From positions 163,869-227,868 of the forward strand of contig JANRJW010000010.1 in assembly GCA_033763775.1 (NCBI GenBank): a stretch of DNA of 64,000 nucleotides, given 5' to 3'. The notes under the pieces are model-generated. The model searched no databases and was not told the DNA's origin. It saw only the letters and a list, made by a program, of their open reading frames with translations. Both the position numbers and the translations under genes were made by a program. The stretch comes from JAJTHB01 sp033763775. GTDB taxonomy: Bacteria; Pseudomonadota; Alphaproteobacteria; Rickettsiales; SXRF01. Below, piece after piece: positions 41,116 to 49,664 of the stretch; positions within the stretch are counted from its first letter, which is position 1, and the number at the start of each line of letters is the position of its first letter.

Positions 41116-41991
41116 ATGCCCCTTAAAATAGCCTTGATACAGATGACCAGCGGCGCAGATATGGCCGCCAATATCGCCGCGCTCGAGCAGATGGTCGCGC
41201 ATGCGGCCAGAAGCGGTGCCCAGCTGGTGGCGACGCCTGAAAATACGTTTTTGATGGAAGAGCCTAAAGCCGAGCGAAAGCTTTATACGCAGGATGATCA
41301 TCCGGGCGTGCTGGCGGCAGCAAAGATGGCGGCGGAGTATCGGGTATGGTTGCTGATTGGGAGTGTGGCGGTGGTGCCCGCTTTGTCACCCTGCGATGAC
41401 GAAAAAAAGACCTGCAACCGTTCGATCCTCTTTTCACCCGATGGCGCTATCGCGGCGACCTATGACAAAATCCACCTGTTTGATGTGGAAGTGGGCGATG
41501 GCCAGAGCTACCGCGAATCGGCGAAGATGCTGGCGGGTGAGAAGGCGGTGGTTGCTCGAGTAAATGACGGTGGACGGATGACGGATGACAAGCAAAAGAA
41601 TGCAGCTGCGGTTCTAGGCATGACCATCTGCTACGACCTGCGCTTTCCCTACCTTTATCGCCAGCTGGCGCATGCCGGCGCGACGATTCTCTGCGTGCCG
41701 TCGGCATTCACCCAGATTACCGGCGAGGCGCACTGGCATGTGCTGCTGCGCGCGCGCGCGATTGAGCATGGCTGCTTCGTGGTCGCACCCGCGCAAACCG
41801 GCACGCACCCCGGCGGGCGAAACACCTATGGCCACTCGCTGGTGGTGGATCCGTGGGGCAGGGTGCTAGCCGATGGCGGCACCGAGCCGGGCGTGGTGCT
41901 GGCGGAGATTGATTTTGCGGAGGTCGAAAAAGTCAGAAAAAAGCTGCCGAGTTTGATGCATGATCGCCCTGTTATCCTTGGCTCGTCCTGA
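41116..41991 (+). CDS. Carbon-nitrogen hydrolase (Nit/omega-amidase-like)
   Basis: A 291-residue nitrilase-superfamily amidase. The catalytic triad is visible: Glu in ATPENTFLME, Lys in YDKIHLFDVE and Cys in TICYDLRFPYLYR. Such enzymes repair deaminated glutathione or hydrolyse omega-amides. Between AVVARV and AAAVLGMTICYD the protein carries an extra NDGGRMTDDKQKN stretch encoded by heptamer repeats (41562-41589). It belongs to the alphaproteobacterial ubiG-lysC neighbourhood. Cytoplasmic. Confidence 0.93.
   Translation: MPLKIALIQMTSGADMAANIAALEQMVAHAARSGAQLVATPENTFLMEEPKAERKLYTQDDHPGVLAAAKMAAEYRVWLLIGSVAVVPALSPCDDEKKTCNRSILFSPDGAIAATYDKIHLFDVEVGDGQSYRESAKMLAGEKAVVARVNDGGRMTDDKQKNAAAVLGMTICYDLRFPYLYRQLAHAGATILCVPSAFTQITGEAHWHVLLRARAIEHGCFVVAPAQTGTHPGGRNTYGHSLVVDPWGRVLADGGTEPGVVLAEIDFAEVEKVRKKLPSLMHDRPVILGSS
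41562..41589. repeat. Heptamer repeat inside the nitrilase gene
   Basis: Four 7-nt units ending in two perfect GGATGAC copies (41576-41589), preceded by variants GGTGGAC and AAATGAC. The same heptamer occurs four times in ubiG at 42367-42394, on the same strand. Confidence 0.8.
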
Positions 41992-42741
41992 TCAGCGACT
42001 CTGCGGCAGTTTCCTTGCCATCATGATGTAATTTACGCTCAGATCTTTCGGATCCCAGTACCACTGCCATTTAAGCGGATTTAAGACCATGCCCGACATT
42101 TCACAGAGCTCGGCGCCATGCTTTGAAAGTTCGCGCTCGATCTCGCTCGGGCGCAGGAATTTTTTCCAGTCATGCGTGCCGCGCGGCAGCAGCCTGAGCA
42201 CATATTCCGCGCCAATAATCGCTTTGACATAGGACATGGGGGTGCGGTTGATGGTCGAGATAAACAGCAGCCCGCCCGGCCTGACCAGCTGGCAGCAAGA
42301 AGCGACAAATAACGGCACATCCGCCACATGCTCAATGATTTCGAGAGCAAGCACGATGTCGAAGCCGGATGACGGATGACGGATGACGGATGACACAAGA
42401 TCTTCCGCTGTCATGCAGCGATAATCAATATCCAAACCCGACCGCTCGGCATGTGGTTTTGCCACCGCAATATTCTTTTCAGACGCATCAATGCCGGTCA
42501 CCTTTGCTCCCAGCCTTGCAAACGGCTCGCACATCAGACCGCCGCCGCAGCCAATATCCACTAAGCTGGCACCCTGAAGCCCAAGGCCTGCGCCTTGAAC
42601 CCTTTCTTTAATCCACTCAATTCTTAGAGGATTAATGTCGTGCAGCGGTTTGAATTTGCCGCGCGGATCCCACCATTCATCAGCGATTTTGGAGAATTGC
42701 TCCACTTCCCTTGGGTCTATCGTGCTGGATTTTGATTCCAT
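41992..42741 (-). CDS. ubiG: UbiG O-methyltransferase (ubiquinone synthesis)
   Basis: A 249-residue SAM-dependent enzyme performing both O-methylations of ubiquinone. It has FSKIADEWWDPRGKFKPLHDINPLR at the start (in parts), SAM motif I VDIGCGGGLMCEPFARLGA, TGIDASEKNI, and the C-terminal GTHDWKKFLRPSEIE. A short extra stretch (SSVIRHPSSG) before FDIVLALEIIEHV is encoded by GGATGAC repeats. It converges on the nitrilase gene and is divergent from the TPR-methyltransferase. Confidence 0.95.
   Translation of the reverse strand: MESKSSTIDPREVEQFSKIADEWWDPRGKFKPLHDINPLRIEWIKERVQGAGLGLQGASLVDIGCGGGLMCEPFARLGAKVTGIDASEKNIAVAKPHAERSGLDIDYRCMTAEDLVSSVIRHPSSGFDIVLALEIIEHVADVPLFVASCCQLVRPGGLLFISTINRTPMSYVKAIIGAEYVLRLLPRGTHDWKKFLRPSEIERELSKHGAELCEMSGMVLNPLKWQWYWDPKDLSVNYIMMARKLPQSR
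42367..42394. repeat. Four perfect GGATGAC heptamers inside ubiG
   Basis: (GGATGAC)x4 in perfect tandem, on the + strand; ubiG reads the complement. Three units equal seven codons, so expansion by threes keeps the frame. Confidence 0.88.
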
Positions 42742-42794
42742 TTTTCTGCTTTCTGGGCTAGATTAGCGGGGTCACGCAGCATCATACACCAGCC

Positions 42795-43823
42795 ATGGCA
42801 AAACCAAACGCAAAAAAAGCATCCCCCGCCGCTTCGCTGAAACAGCAACTCATGGACTATGGCGAAAATGTGCTGCAATATCTTTTCAGCCTTTCCGCGA
42901 AATTCGCGCGCAGCGGCGAAGTGGCACGCAATAATTACCAGCTTGGCCTTAACCATCTTGCCGCAGGCCATTTTACTGACGCCATCTTCCGCTTCAAGGC
43001 AGTGACGTGGATTGAGCCCGGCAATGCCGATGCATGGTATAACCTCGCCACCTCGTACCTTGCCGATAGCCAGCCAATGAAAGCCGTGCAGGCATACCGG
43101 AAAACACTCGCACTGAAGCCCGGCAGCGAGGAGGCGGCCTACATGCTTGCCGTGGCGCTGGGAAAAAGAGCGCAGCCGCAAGAGATGCCCAGACATATGC
43201 CGCTGTCCCTTGCGCTCAGCCATTTTAACGGGCTCGCAGGCAGCTATGACGAGCAGCAGCTGGTGCAGGGCAAGTATCAGGGACACACGAAACTTGCCGA
43301 GGCGCTACGGCCACGTCTGGTGCAGGGACGTGTGGATCATGTGGTGCTGGATCTGGGCTGCGGCACCGGCCTGTGCGGCGCGCAGCTGCGCGCGCAGGCG
43401 GCGCGGCTGGTGGGGGTCGATATGTCGCCTGCCATGCTCGCGCAGGCGATGCAGCGAAAAGATACCAATAACCGCAAAATCTATGACGAGCTGATCGAGC
43501 GCGAAGCCACGCAGTTTCTTAAAGAGGCTCCTGAGAATGAGTACGACATCATTCTCGCCGGTGTGATTTTCAGCTTTATTGGCGATCTCAGCGCCATTGT
43601 CGCACAGGCAGCACGCACTTTGAAACCCGGCGGCCTGCTCGCCTTCACGGCGGATATGACACAGGCGAAAGACTATGTGTTTGACGCCGCCGGCGGTCGT
43701 TTCCGCTTCTCCAGAGACTACCTGCAGAAGCTGGCATCGCAGCATGGTTTGACAGAGCTGTGCTTCGAGGAAATCGAAGCTTATCCCGGTTATCTCATGT
43801 GGCTGGCGATTTACAAAAAATAA
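42795..43823 (+). CDS. TPR-containing class I methyltransferase
   Basis: A 342-residue protein. The N-terminal ~120 residues hold two or so TPR repeats (NYQLGLNHLAAGHFTDAIFR; NADAWYNLATSYLADSQPM). The C-terminal half is a SAM methyltransferase: motif I VLDLGCGTGLCGAQLR, VGVDMSPAMLAQA, and LKPGGLLAFTADM after DIILAGVIF. The layout resembles the NdufaF/TPR methyltransferases of alphaproteobacteria. Substrate unknown, perhaps a protein. The acetyltransferase frame begins within its last codons. Confidence 0.85.
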   Translation: MAKPNAKKASPAASLKQQLMDYGENVLQYLFSLSAKFARSGEVARNNYQLGLNHLAAGHFTDAIFRFKAVTWIEPGNADAWYNLATSYLADSQPMKAVQAYRKTLALKPGSEEAAYMLAVALGKRAQPQEMPRHMPLSLALSHFNGLAGSYDEQQLVQGKYQGHTKLAEALRPRLVQGRVDHVVLDLGCGTGLCGAQLRAQAARLVGVDMSPAMLAQAMQRKDTNNRKIYDELIEREATQFLKEAPENEYDIILAGVIFSFIGDLSAIVAQAARTLKPGGLLAFTADMTQAKDYVFDAAGGRFRFSRDYLQKLASQHGLTELCFEEIEAYPGYLMWLAIYKK

Positions 43824-44248
43824 TCCGCGAGGTGGACTCGGGCGCTGCTGCGCTGCTCTCTGCCATTCACCGCGAATCTTTCCCGATGTATTGGGATATC
43901 TCGGCGTTTAATGATTTTTTCTCTGCTGCCGGCACACGCGCGCTCGCCGTAGGGGAGGCGGCGATGATTGTCTTCAGGCAGGCAGGCGAGCAGGCGGATA
44001 TCATCACGCTGGCCGTACTCCCCGGTATGCGGCGCAAGGGCTATGGCCGCGCGCTGGTGCTGGCGTGCCTGTCGTGCCTCAGAGAGTCCGGCGCCGAGAG
44101 TGTTTTTCTCGATGTCGAGGATGGCAACCAGCCCGCCATCCGCCTGTATGAGTCGCTGGGCTTTGTGTTTGTGCGCCGGCGCAAGCTCTATTACCGCCAG
44201 AAAGACGGCAGCTATACGGATGCACTTGTCATGAAGAAATTATTGTAA
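43760..44248 (+). CDS. GNAT acetyltransferase, RimI-like
   Basis: A protein of up to 162 residues. The GNAT fold is clear: IHRESFPMYWD, then ITLAVLPGMRRKGYGRALV (acetyl-CoA P-loop), VFLDVEDGNQPAIRLYESLGF and RKLYYRQKDGSYTDALVMKK. It is very like RimI (ribosomal S18 N-acetyltransferase). The start is uncertain: the longest frame uses GTG 43760 and overlaps the methyltransferase by 64 nt; GTG 43832 gives a RimI-sized protein, but neither has a Shine-Dalgarno. Confidence 0.88.
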   Translation: MLRGNRSLSRLSHVAGDLQKIIREVDSGAAALLSAIHRESFPMYWDISAFNDFFSAAGTRALAVGEAAMIVFRQAGEQADIITLAVLPGMRRKGYGRALVLACLSCLRESGAESVFLDVEDGNQPAIRLYESLGFVFVRRRKLYYRQKDGSYTDALVMKKLL

Positions 44249-44277
44249 CATCGCGGGTGATGTGATATCATCCGCAA

Positions 44278-44700
44278 ATGAGGCTGGTGATTGATACGGA
44301 TGTGATCGTGGCCGCCATGCGCAGCCCTGGCGGCGCATCGGCTGCTTTGCTGGTGTTGCTTTTGAAGGAAAAAGCGGTGATGCTCCTGAGTGTGGCGATG
44401 GCGCTTGAATATGAAGCAAGCTGTATGCGGGCAGAGCACCTGCTGGCAGCACGCGCCACTGAAAACGATGTGCAGAATTTACTCGATTCCATCATCGATG
44501 TGATAGAACCGGTGGCTGTCAACTATCAGTGGCGGCCGCAGCTTTCTGATGCGGGGGATGAAATGGTGCTGGAAGCAGCGGTCAATGGGCATGCGGATGC
44601 GATCGTGACATTCAACCGCAGGGACTATGGAAATGCCCCCGCGCAATTTGGAATAGAAATTTTAAGCCCACAAGAAGCGTTAAGGAGTCTACGCGCATGA
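44278..44700 (+). CDS. PIN-domain protein (putative toxin)
   Basis: A 140-residue PIN-domain ribonuclease. MRLVIDTDVIVAAM carries the first acidic residue, LEYEASC the second, AGDEMVLEAAVNGHADAIVTFNRRDY the later acid cluster (in parts). Such proteins are VapC-like or COG1569-type toxins. The stop overlaps the next ATG (ATGA) with a ribbon-helix-helix-like partner. The order toxin-then-antitoxin is the reverse of classic VapBC. Confidence 0.85.
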   Translation: MRLVIDTDVIVAAMRSPGGASAALLVLLLKEKAVMLLSVAMALEYEASCMRAEHLLAARATENDVQNLLDSIIDVIEPVAVNYQWRPQLSDAGDEMVLEAAVNGHADAIVTFNRRDYGNAPAQFGIEILSPQEALRSLRA

Positions 44701-44957
44701 CAACCAAGGTAATGACTTTCTCGCTACGCTTGCCACTTTCTTTGAAAGCGGCGATTGAGAAATTGGCCGCAGAAGATGGCACCAGCATGAATCAGTTTCT
44801 GGTGATGGCTGCCGCCGAAAAACTAACAGCTATCCAGACAGCGGAAGCATTTTTTGCTCAGCGCAAGGGGCGCGGCAATAAGAAAAAAGCCATCGCATTT
44901 CTAACGCGCAGTGGCGGCGTACCGCCAGAATCAAACGATAAACTGACAAAACATTGA
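44697..44957 (+). CDS. Ribbon-helix-helix antitoxin-like protein
   Basis: An 86-residue protein. Its N-terminal MTFSLRLPLSLKAAIEKLAA and DGTSMNQFLVMAAAEKL form the Arc/HicB-type strand-helix-helix DNA-binding pattern. The C-terminal ~35 residues are basic, then polar, and could wrap around the PIN protein. Start overlaps the toxin stop by 4 nt. Probably the antitoxin and autorepressor of the pair. No operator palindrome was identified. Confidence 0.8.
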   Translation: MTTKVMTFSLRLPLSLKAAIEKLAAEDGTSMNQFLVMAAAEKLTAIQTAEAFFAQRKGRGNKKKAIAFLTRSGGVPPESNDKLTKH

Positions 44958-44998
44958 TGGTTGCCACTGGGTGGTTGCCGGTGTAAATTGCGCGCCCT

Positions 44999-46246
44999 AT
45001 GGCTCTTATTGTACAAAAATTCGGCGGGACGTCGGTGGCGAACATGGATCGCATCCGCAATGTCGCGCAAAAAGTGAAAAAAGAACTGGATCTCGGTCAT
45101 CAGGTCGCGGTGGTGGTTTCCGCTATGGCGGGTGTTACCAACCAGCTGGTGGCCTATGTGAACGAGGCCTCCACGCTGCCAGACAAGCAGGCATGGTCGG
45201 AATATGATCAGGTGGTTTCCACCGGCGAGCTGGTGACCAGCGGACTCCTTGCGCTCACGCTGCAGCAGATGGGTATTCCCGCGCAGTCTTTTGCTGGCTG
45301 GCAGATTCCGCTGAAAACCGACTCTGCCCACGGCAAGGCGCGCATCAGCTCGATTGATGCCGAGGCGATGCATGCGGTGCTGAAAAGTGGCAAGGTAGCG
45401 GTGGTTGCCGGCTTTCAGGGTGTGGGCGACGATGGCAGGGTAACCACGCTTGGCCGCGGTGGTTCGGATACCTCGGCGGTGGCTCTGGCTGCCGCGCTGG
45501 GGGCGGCCAGGTGCGATATCTACACGGATGTAGACGGCGTCTACACCACCGACCCGCGCATTGTGCCGGCCGCGCGCAAGCTTGGCAAGATTTCATATGA
45601 AGAAATGCTGGAACTGGCGAGCCTCGGCGCGAAAGTGCTGCAGACACGATCGGTGGAAATGGCGATGAACCATCAGGTGATGGTGCAGGTGCTGTCCAGC
45701 TTTGAAGAACAGACGATTGGTAGCAATTGGCCGGGCACGCTCCTGGTCAAAGAGGAGGATATTGTGGAACAAAAACGCATCACCGGCATTGCCTTTACCC
45801 GCGATGACGCACGTGTGACCTTAACCGGCGTGCCGGATCGGCCGGGTGTCGCCGCCGCGATTTTCGGCCCACTGGCTACGGCCAATATCAATGTCGATAT
45901 GATCGTTCAGAACGTGGACGAAATCGGCAAAGTGACCGACATGACCTTTACCATTCCCAAGGCGGATCTGGATCGCACCATGAAGCTGCTGGAGGCCGAG
46001 CATGGCAACCTTCAATATAAAGAGCTGACCGCGGATAAGAATGTAGCGAAAGTCTCGGCGATCGGCGTGGGCATGCGCAGCCACGTGGGCATCGCGCAGG
46101 ATATGTTCAAGGCGCTCGCCGACAAGGGCATCAACATCCTTGTCATTTCCACCTCGGAAATCAAAATCAGCGTGCTCATTGCCGAGGAATATACGGAGCT
46201 GGCCGTGCGTGCGCTGCATGCGGCGTTTGAGCTGGAGAAAGCATGA
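44999..46246 (+). CDS. lysC: Aspartate kinase
   Basis: A 415-residue first enzyme of the lysine/threonine/methionine branch. MALIVQKFGGTSVANMDRI is the N-terminal signature; GRGGSDTSAVALAAAL binds substrate and C-terminal ACT domains (RVTLTGVPDRPGVAAAIFGPLA; SAIGVGMRSHVGIAQDMFKAL in parts) confer feedback inhibition. It starts 42 nt after the antitoxin. The 137-nt gap after it holds a large palindromic repeat. Confidence 0.97.
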   Translation: MALIVQKFGGTSVANMDRIRNVAQKVKKELDLGHQVAVVVSAMAGVTNQLVAYVNEASTLPDKQAWSEYDQVVSTGELVTSGLLALTLQQMGIPAQSFAGWQIPLKTDSAHGKARISSIDAEAMHAVLKSGKVAVVAGFQGVGDDGRVTTLGRGGSDTSAVALAAALGAARCDIYTDVDGVYTTDPRIVPAARKLGKISYEEMLELASLGAKVLQTRSVEMAMNHQVMVQVLSSFEEQTIGSNWPGTLLVKEEDIVEQKRITGIAFTRDDARVTLTGVPDRPGVAAAIFGPLATANINVDMIVQNVDEIGKVTDMTFTIPKADLDRTMKLLEAEHGNLQYKELTADKNVAKVSAIGVGMRSHVGIAQDMFKALADKGINILVISTSEIKISVLIAEEYTELAVRALHAAFELEKA

Positions 46247-46249
46247 AAA

Positions 46250-46369
46250 GAATTCTACTAGGCTGGCTAACTTGCTTGCTTTTCTGCTCTTCCGGTGCTC
46301 ACGTACTGCAAATGTACGCTGCGCGGCGGTTCTCGCAAAGCTTCGCATTTGCCTCAGCCTAGCGAATTC
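46250..46369. repeat. 120-bp palindromic element between lysC and the next gene
   Basis: Outer arms GAATTCTACTAGGCTG and CAGCCTAGCGAATTC pair with two mismatches. The interior has a smaller GTAC...GTAC fold and words like GGTGCTCACGTACTGC. It is not coding: frames are broken. No T-run follows, so it is more likely a mobile palindromic repeat than a terminator. Confidence 0.7.
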
Positions 46370-46383
46370 GAAAAGGAAAACAT

Positions 46384-47406
46384 ATGACCCATAGTTCATC
46401 ACTCGCTACTCTCTGGAAACGCGGCACAGATTTTCTCGGCTGCGAATTTGCTATTCTTGGCGGGGCGATGAGCTGGGTTTCCGAGCGCAATCTGGTCGCG
46501 GCGATGAGCAACGCGGGCATGTTTGGCGTGATTGCCTGCTCCTCCATGTCGCCGGAGCTGCTGGATAAAGAAATTACAGAAACTAAAAAACTCACCCAGA
46601 AACCGTTCGGTGTGAATCTCATCGTGATGCATCCGCAGATGGATGCGCTGGTGGAGGTGTGCAAAAAACACGCGGTGTCGCATGTGGTGTTTGCCGGCGG
46701 TCTGCCGCAAACGGCGCACATCAAAACTGTGAAAGACTATGGCGGCAAGGCGATTGGCTTTGCGCCCGCGCTGGTGATCGGCAAAAAACTCATCCGCAGT
46801 GGCATCGACGCGCTGATCATCGAAGGGTCAGAAGCGGGCGGGCATATCGGCCCGGTCTCGACCTCGGTGCTCGCGCAGGAGATTCTGCCGGCGATTCGCG
46901 AGGTGCCGGTGTTTGTGGCAGGCGGCATTGGCCGCGGCGAAGCCATGGCAAGCTACCTTGAAATGGGCGCCGCAGGTGTGCAGCTTGGCACACGTTTTGT
47001 CTGCGCCAGCGAGTGCATTGCTCATCCAAAATTCAAAGAGGCATTCATCCGCGCCAGCGCGCGCGATGCGATGCCAAGCGTGCAGGTTGACCCGGATTTT
47101 CCGGTGATCCCGGTGCGCGCCATCATGAACAAAGCGACCGACGATTTCACCCGCACGCAGCATGAGGTGATTGGCGAATTTCGCGCCGGCAAGCTGGATA
47201 AAAAAGAGGCGCAGCTGAAAATCGAGCATTTCTGGGCAGGTGCGCTGCGCCGCGCGGTGGTGGATGGCGATATTGAGAATGGTTCACTGATGGCCGGCCA
47301 GAGCGTGGGTATGGTGGGTAAAATCCAGCCCTGCGCCGAGATTGTCGCTGAGCTGGTGGCGCAGGCCGAGGCTTTCCTTGCCCGGCCGAAAGCTGCCGCG
47401 TGCTGA
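46384..47406 (+). CDS. Nitronate monooxygenase-like FMN enzyme
   Basis: A 340-residue TIM-barrel flavoenzyme of the NPD/FabK superfamily. AILGGAMSWVSERNLVAAMSNAG is the FMN-binding start, FGVNLIVMHP and VVFAGGLPQ follow, and the conserved EGSEAGGHIGPVSTSVL contains the catalytic His. VAGGIGRGEAMASYLEMGAAGVQLGTRF (in parts) is the phosphate-binding half. It could oxidise alkyl nitronates or reduce enoyl substrates (FabK-like). The ptsP start overlaps its end by 7 nt. Confidence 0.88.
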   Translation: MTHSSSLATLWKRGTDFLGCEFAILGGAMSWVSERNLVAAMSNAGMFGVIACSSMSPELLDKEITETKKLTQKPFGVNLIVMHPQMDALVEVCKKHAVSHVVFAGGLPQTAHIKTVKDYGGKAIGFAPALVIGKKLIRSGIDALIIEGSEAGGHIGPVSTSVLAQEILPAIREVPVFVAGGIGRGEAMASYLEMGAAGVQLGTRFVCASECIAHPKFKEAFIRASARDAMPSVQVDPDFPVIPVRAIMNKATDDFTRTQHEVIGEFRAGKLDKKEAQLKIEHFWAGALRRAVVDGDIENGSLMAGQSVGMVGKIQPCAEIVAELVAQAEAFLARPKAAAC

Positions 47407-49664
47407 GCATTCACCATCCTGTGGTGTCCAGCACCCCGCTGGTGCTGCTTCGCCATATCCGCGAAGTGATGGGCGGTGGCGCTAGCGCGCAGGCGCGGCT
47501 TGACCGCGTGGTGGAGCTGATTGCGCGCGGGTTTGGTTCAGAAGTATGCTCGGTTTACCTGCGCCGCGCCGGCGATGTGCTGGAGCTGTTTGCCAGCATT
47601 GGCCTTAACAAACAATCCGTCCACCTGACACGCCTGAATGTGGGGCAGGGGCTGGTTGGTCATATTGCGAGTGAGGCGGAGGTCATCAACCTTTCAAGCG
47701 CGGAGTCTCACCCGAAATTTGTCTACCGCCCGGAGACAGGCGAGGAGATTTATTCTGCCTTTGCCGGCGTACCGATATTGCAGGGCGGCAAGGTGATCGG
47801 CGTGCTGGTGGTGCAGCGCAAGCAAGCTGAATATTATTCCGCTGACGAAATGGAAATCCTGCAGACGGTGGCGATGGTGCTATCGGAACTTGCTGTATCC
47901 GGCCAGCTGATCAGCCAGCAGGAAAGTGCGATTGCACAGGAGGGGCTTGCTGCCCAGCAGCTGGCGGGGGTGCCGCTTTCGCCGGGCGTGGTCAAGGCGC
48001 CTGCGGTGCTGCATGAACCGCAGCTGATCATCACCCAGATGGTGGCCAGCGACCCCGCGCGCGAACAGCAGCGCTTTGAAGATGCTATCCGCACGCTGCA
48101 GGAATCGTTTGATCGTTACATTCAGAATTCCGGCCTTTCCGAGGAAGACGAAAAAGTTCAGATTATCGAAACCTACCTGCTTTTTACGCAGGATCGCGGC
48201 TGGCGCTCACGCGTGGCGGAGGCCATCCATTCCGGCCTGACGGCAGAAGCGGCAGTGCGCCGCGTGCAGGAAGAGCTACAGGTGAAAATGAGCCAGCTGG
48301 CCAGCCCGTACATCAAAGAGCGCATCGCTGATCTTGAAAACCTATCGGATAGGCTGGTACAGGTGCTGCTGGGCGTTCAGGCGACGCCGCGCCCGGAAAG
48401 CCTGCCGGAGGCATTTGTTCTGGTGGCGCGCAGCATGGGGCCTGCCGAGCTGCTGGACTATGACCACACGCGCCTGAAGGGGCTGATTCTGGAAGAGGGC
48501 TCCACCACCTCACACACGGCGCTGATTGCCCGCGCGATGGATATTCCGGCGTTGGCAAGAGCGCAGCGCGCCACTCACATCATCCGCCCCGGTGATATGG
48601 TGATTCTGGATGCCGAAGGCGGCAACGTCTATGTGCGTCCGGGCGAAGAGGTAGAACAGGCGATGGATGCCTACATCCAGCAGTTCAGCGAGCGCGAGGC
48701 GTCCTATGCGGCGCTGGCGCAGCTACCCGCCGAGACCAGCGATGGTGTGCGCATTTCATTGAATGTGAATGCCGGGCTGTTTGTGGAGCCGAAGAAAGTG
48801 CTGCAGGAAGGGGTGGATGGCATTGGCCTTTACCGCACCGAACTGCCCTACATGACTGCTGATGATTTTCCCAGCATACAGGCGCAAACAGCGCTTTACC
48901 GCGAGATTTATGAACAGCTGCCCGGCAAGCGCATTATCTTCCGCAGCTTTGATATTGGCGGCGATAAGAAGGTGCCTTACTTGCAGGGCGTGGAAGAGGA
49001 AAACCCCGCCATGGGCTGGCGCGCCACGCGTATTGGCCTTGAGCGGCCGAATATTCTTTCGGAGCAGTTTGCCGCGCTGATTGCGGCCGCTGATGGCGGC
49101 TCGCTGTCGGTGATGTTTCCCTTCATCGCTCAGATTAATGAATTTGAGGCGATGCAGAAGCTGCTTACCAATGCGCTGGCCGAAGCCAAGGTGAAGCCGA
49201 GCGAAGTGAAAATCGGGGTGATGATTGAGATTCCATCCATCCTCTGGCAGCTTGATGATTTGCTGCCCCGAGTTAATTTTATCTCGATCGGCAGCAACGA
49301 CCTGATGCAATTTCTTTTCGCGTGGGATCGCGGCACGCCGCACCTTGCGAATCGCTACGACACACTCTCGCCGGTGATGCTGCGCACCATGGCGCATATT
49401 GCCGGCAAGGCGAAAGAATATGAGGTGGAGGTCGGCTTCTGCGGTGACATGGCGCGCCGCCCGCTGGAAGCGCTGGCGCTGATGGCGGTGGGCATTCGCA
49501 GTTTCTCGGTACCGGCTTCGGCGCTGGGGCCGCTTAAAGCGATGATCCGCAGCACGAATTTAAAACCGGTCGCTGAGGTGGTGCCGTATCTGGTGGAAAC
49601 CTGCGACACCACCATCCGCCACCAGCTGGCGGCCTATGCACGCGATCATGGGATTATGGTGTGA
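47400..49664 (+). CDS. ptsP: Nitrogen-PTS enzyme I (PtsP)
   Basis: A 754-residue protein: an N-terminal GAF domain (~residues 15-165; VCSVYLRRAGDVLELFASIG, LNVGQGLVGHIA) followed by enzyme I: PEP-utiliser N-domain, the phospho-His in LEEGSTTSHTALIARA, and the PEP-binding barrel (GIGLYRTELPYM; RSFDIGGDKKVPYL; FISIGSNDLMQFL). It phosphorylates NPr and thereby EIIA-Ntr, linking nitrogen status to regulation. GTG start at 47400 overlaps the previous gene, and its stop overlaps the next start. Confidence 0.95.
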   Translation: MLSIHHPVVSSTPLVLLRHIREVMGGGASAQARLDRVVELIARGFGSEVCSVYLRRAGDVLELFASIGLNKQSVHLTRLNVGQGLVGHIASEAEVINLSSAESHPKFVYRPETGEEIYSAFAGVPILQGGKVIGVLVVQRKQAEYYSADEMEILQTVAMVLSELAVSGQLISQQESAIAQEGLAAQQLAGVPLSPGVVKAPAVLHEPQLIITQMVASDPAREQQRFEDAIRTLQESFDRYIQNSGLSEEDEKVQIIETYLLFTQDRGWRSRVAEAIHSGLTAEAAVRRVQEELQVKMSQLASPYIKERIADLENLSDRLVQVLLGVQATPRPESLPEAFVLVARSMGPAELLDYDHTRLKGLILEEGSTTSHTALIARAMDIPALARAQRATHIIRPGDMVILDAEGGNVYVRPGEEVEQAMDAYIQQFSEREASYAALAQLPAETSDGVRISLNVNAGLFVEPKKVLQEGVDGIGLYRTELPYMTADDFPSIQAQTALYREIYEQLPGKRIIFRSFDIGGDKKVPYLQGVEEENPAMGWRATRIGLERPNILSEQFAALIAAADGGSLSVMFPFIAQINEFEAMQKLLTNALAEAKVKPSEVKIGVMIEIPSILWQLDDLLPRVNFISIGSNDLMQFLFAWDRGTPHLANRYDTLSPVMLRTMAHIAGKAKEYEVEVGFCGDMARRPLEALALMAVGIRSFSVPASALGPLKAMIRSTNLKPVAEVVPYLVETCDTTIRHQLAAYARDHGIMV

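Noticed and set aside
42367..42394. Possible CRISPR-like array
   Set aside because: Units are 7 nt and contiguous, without spacers. No cas genes in the window.
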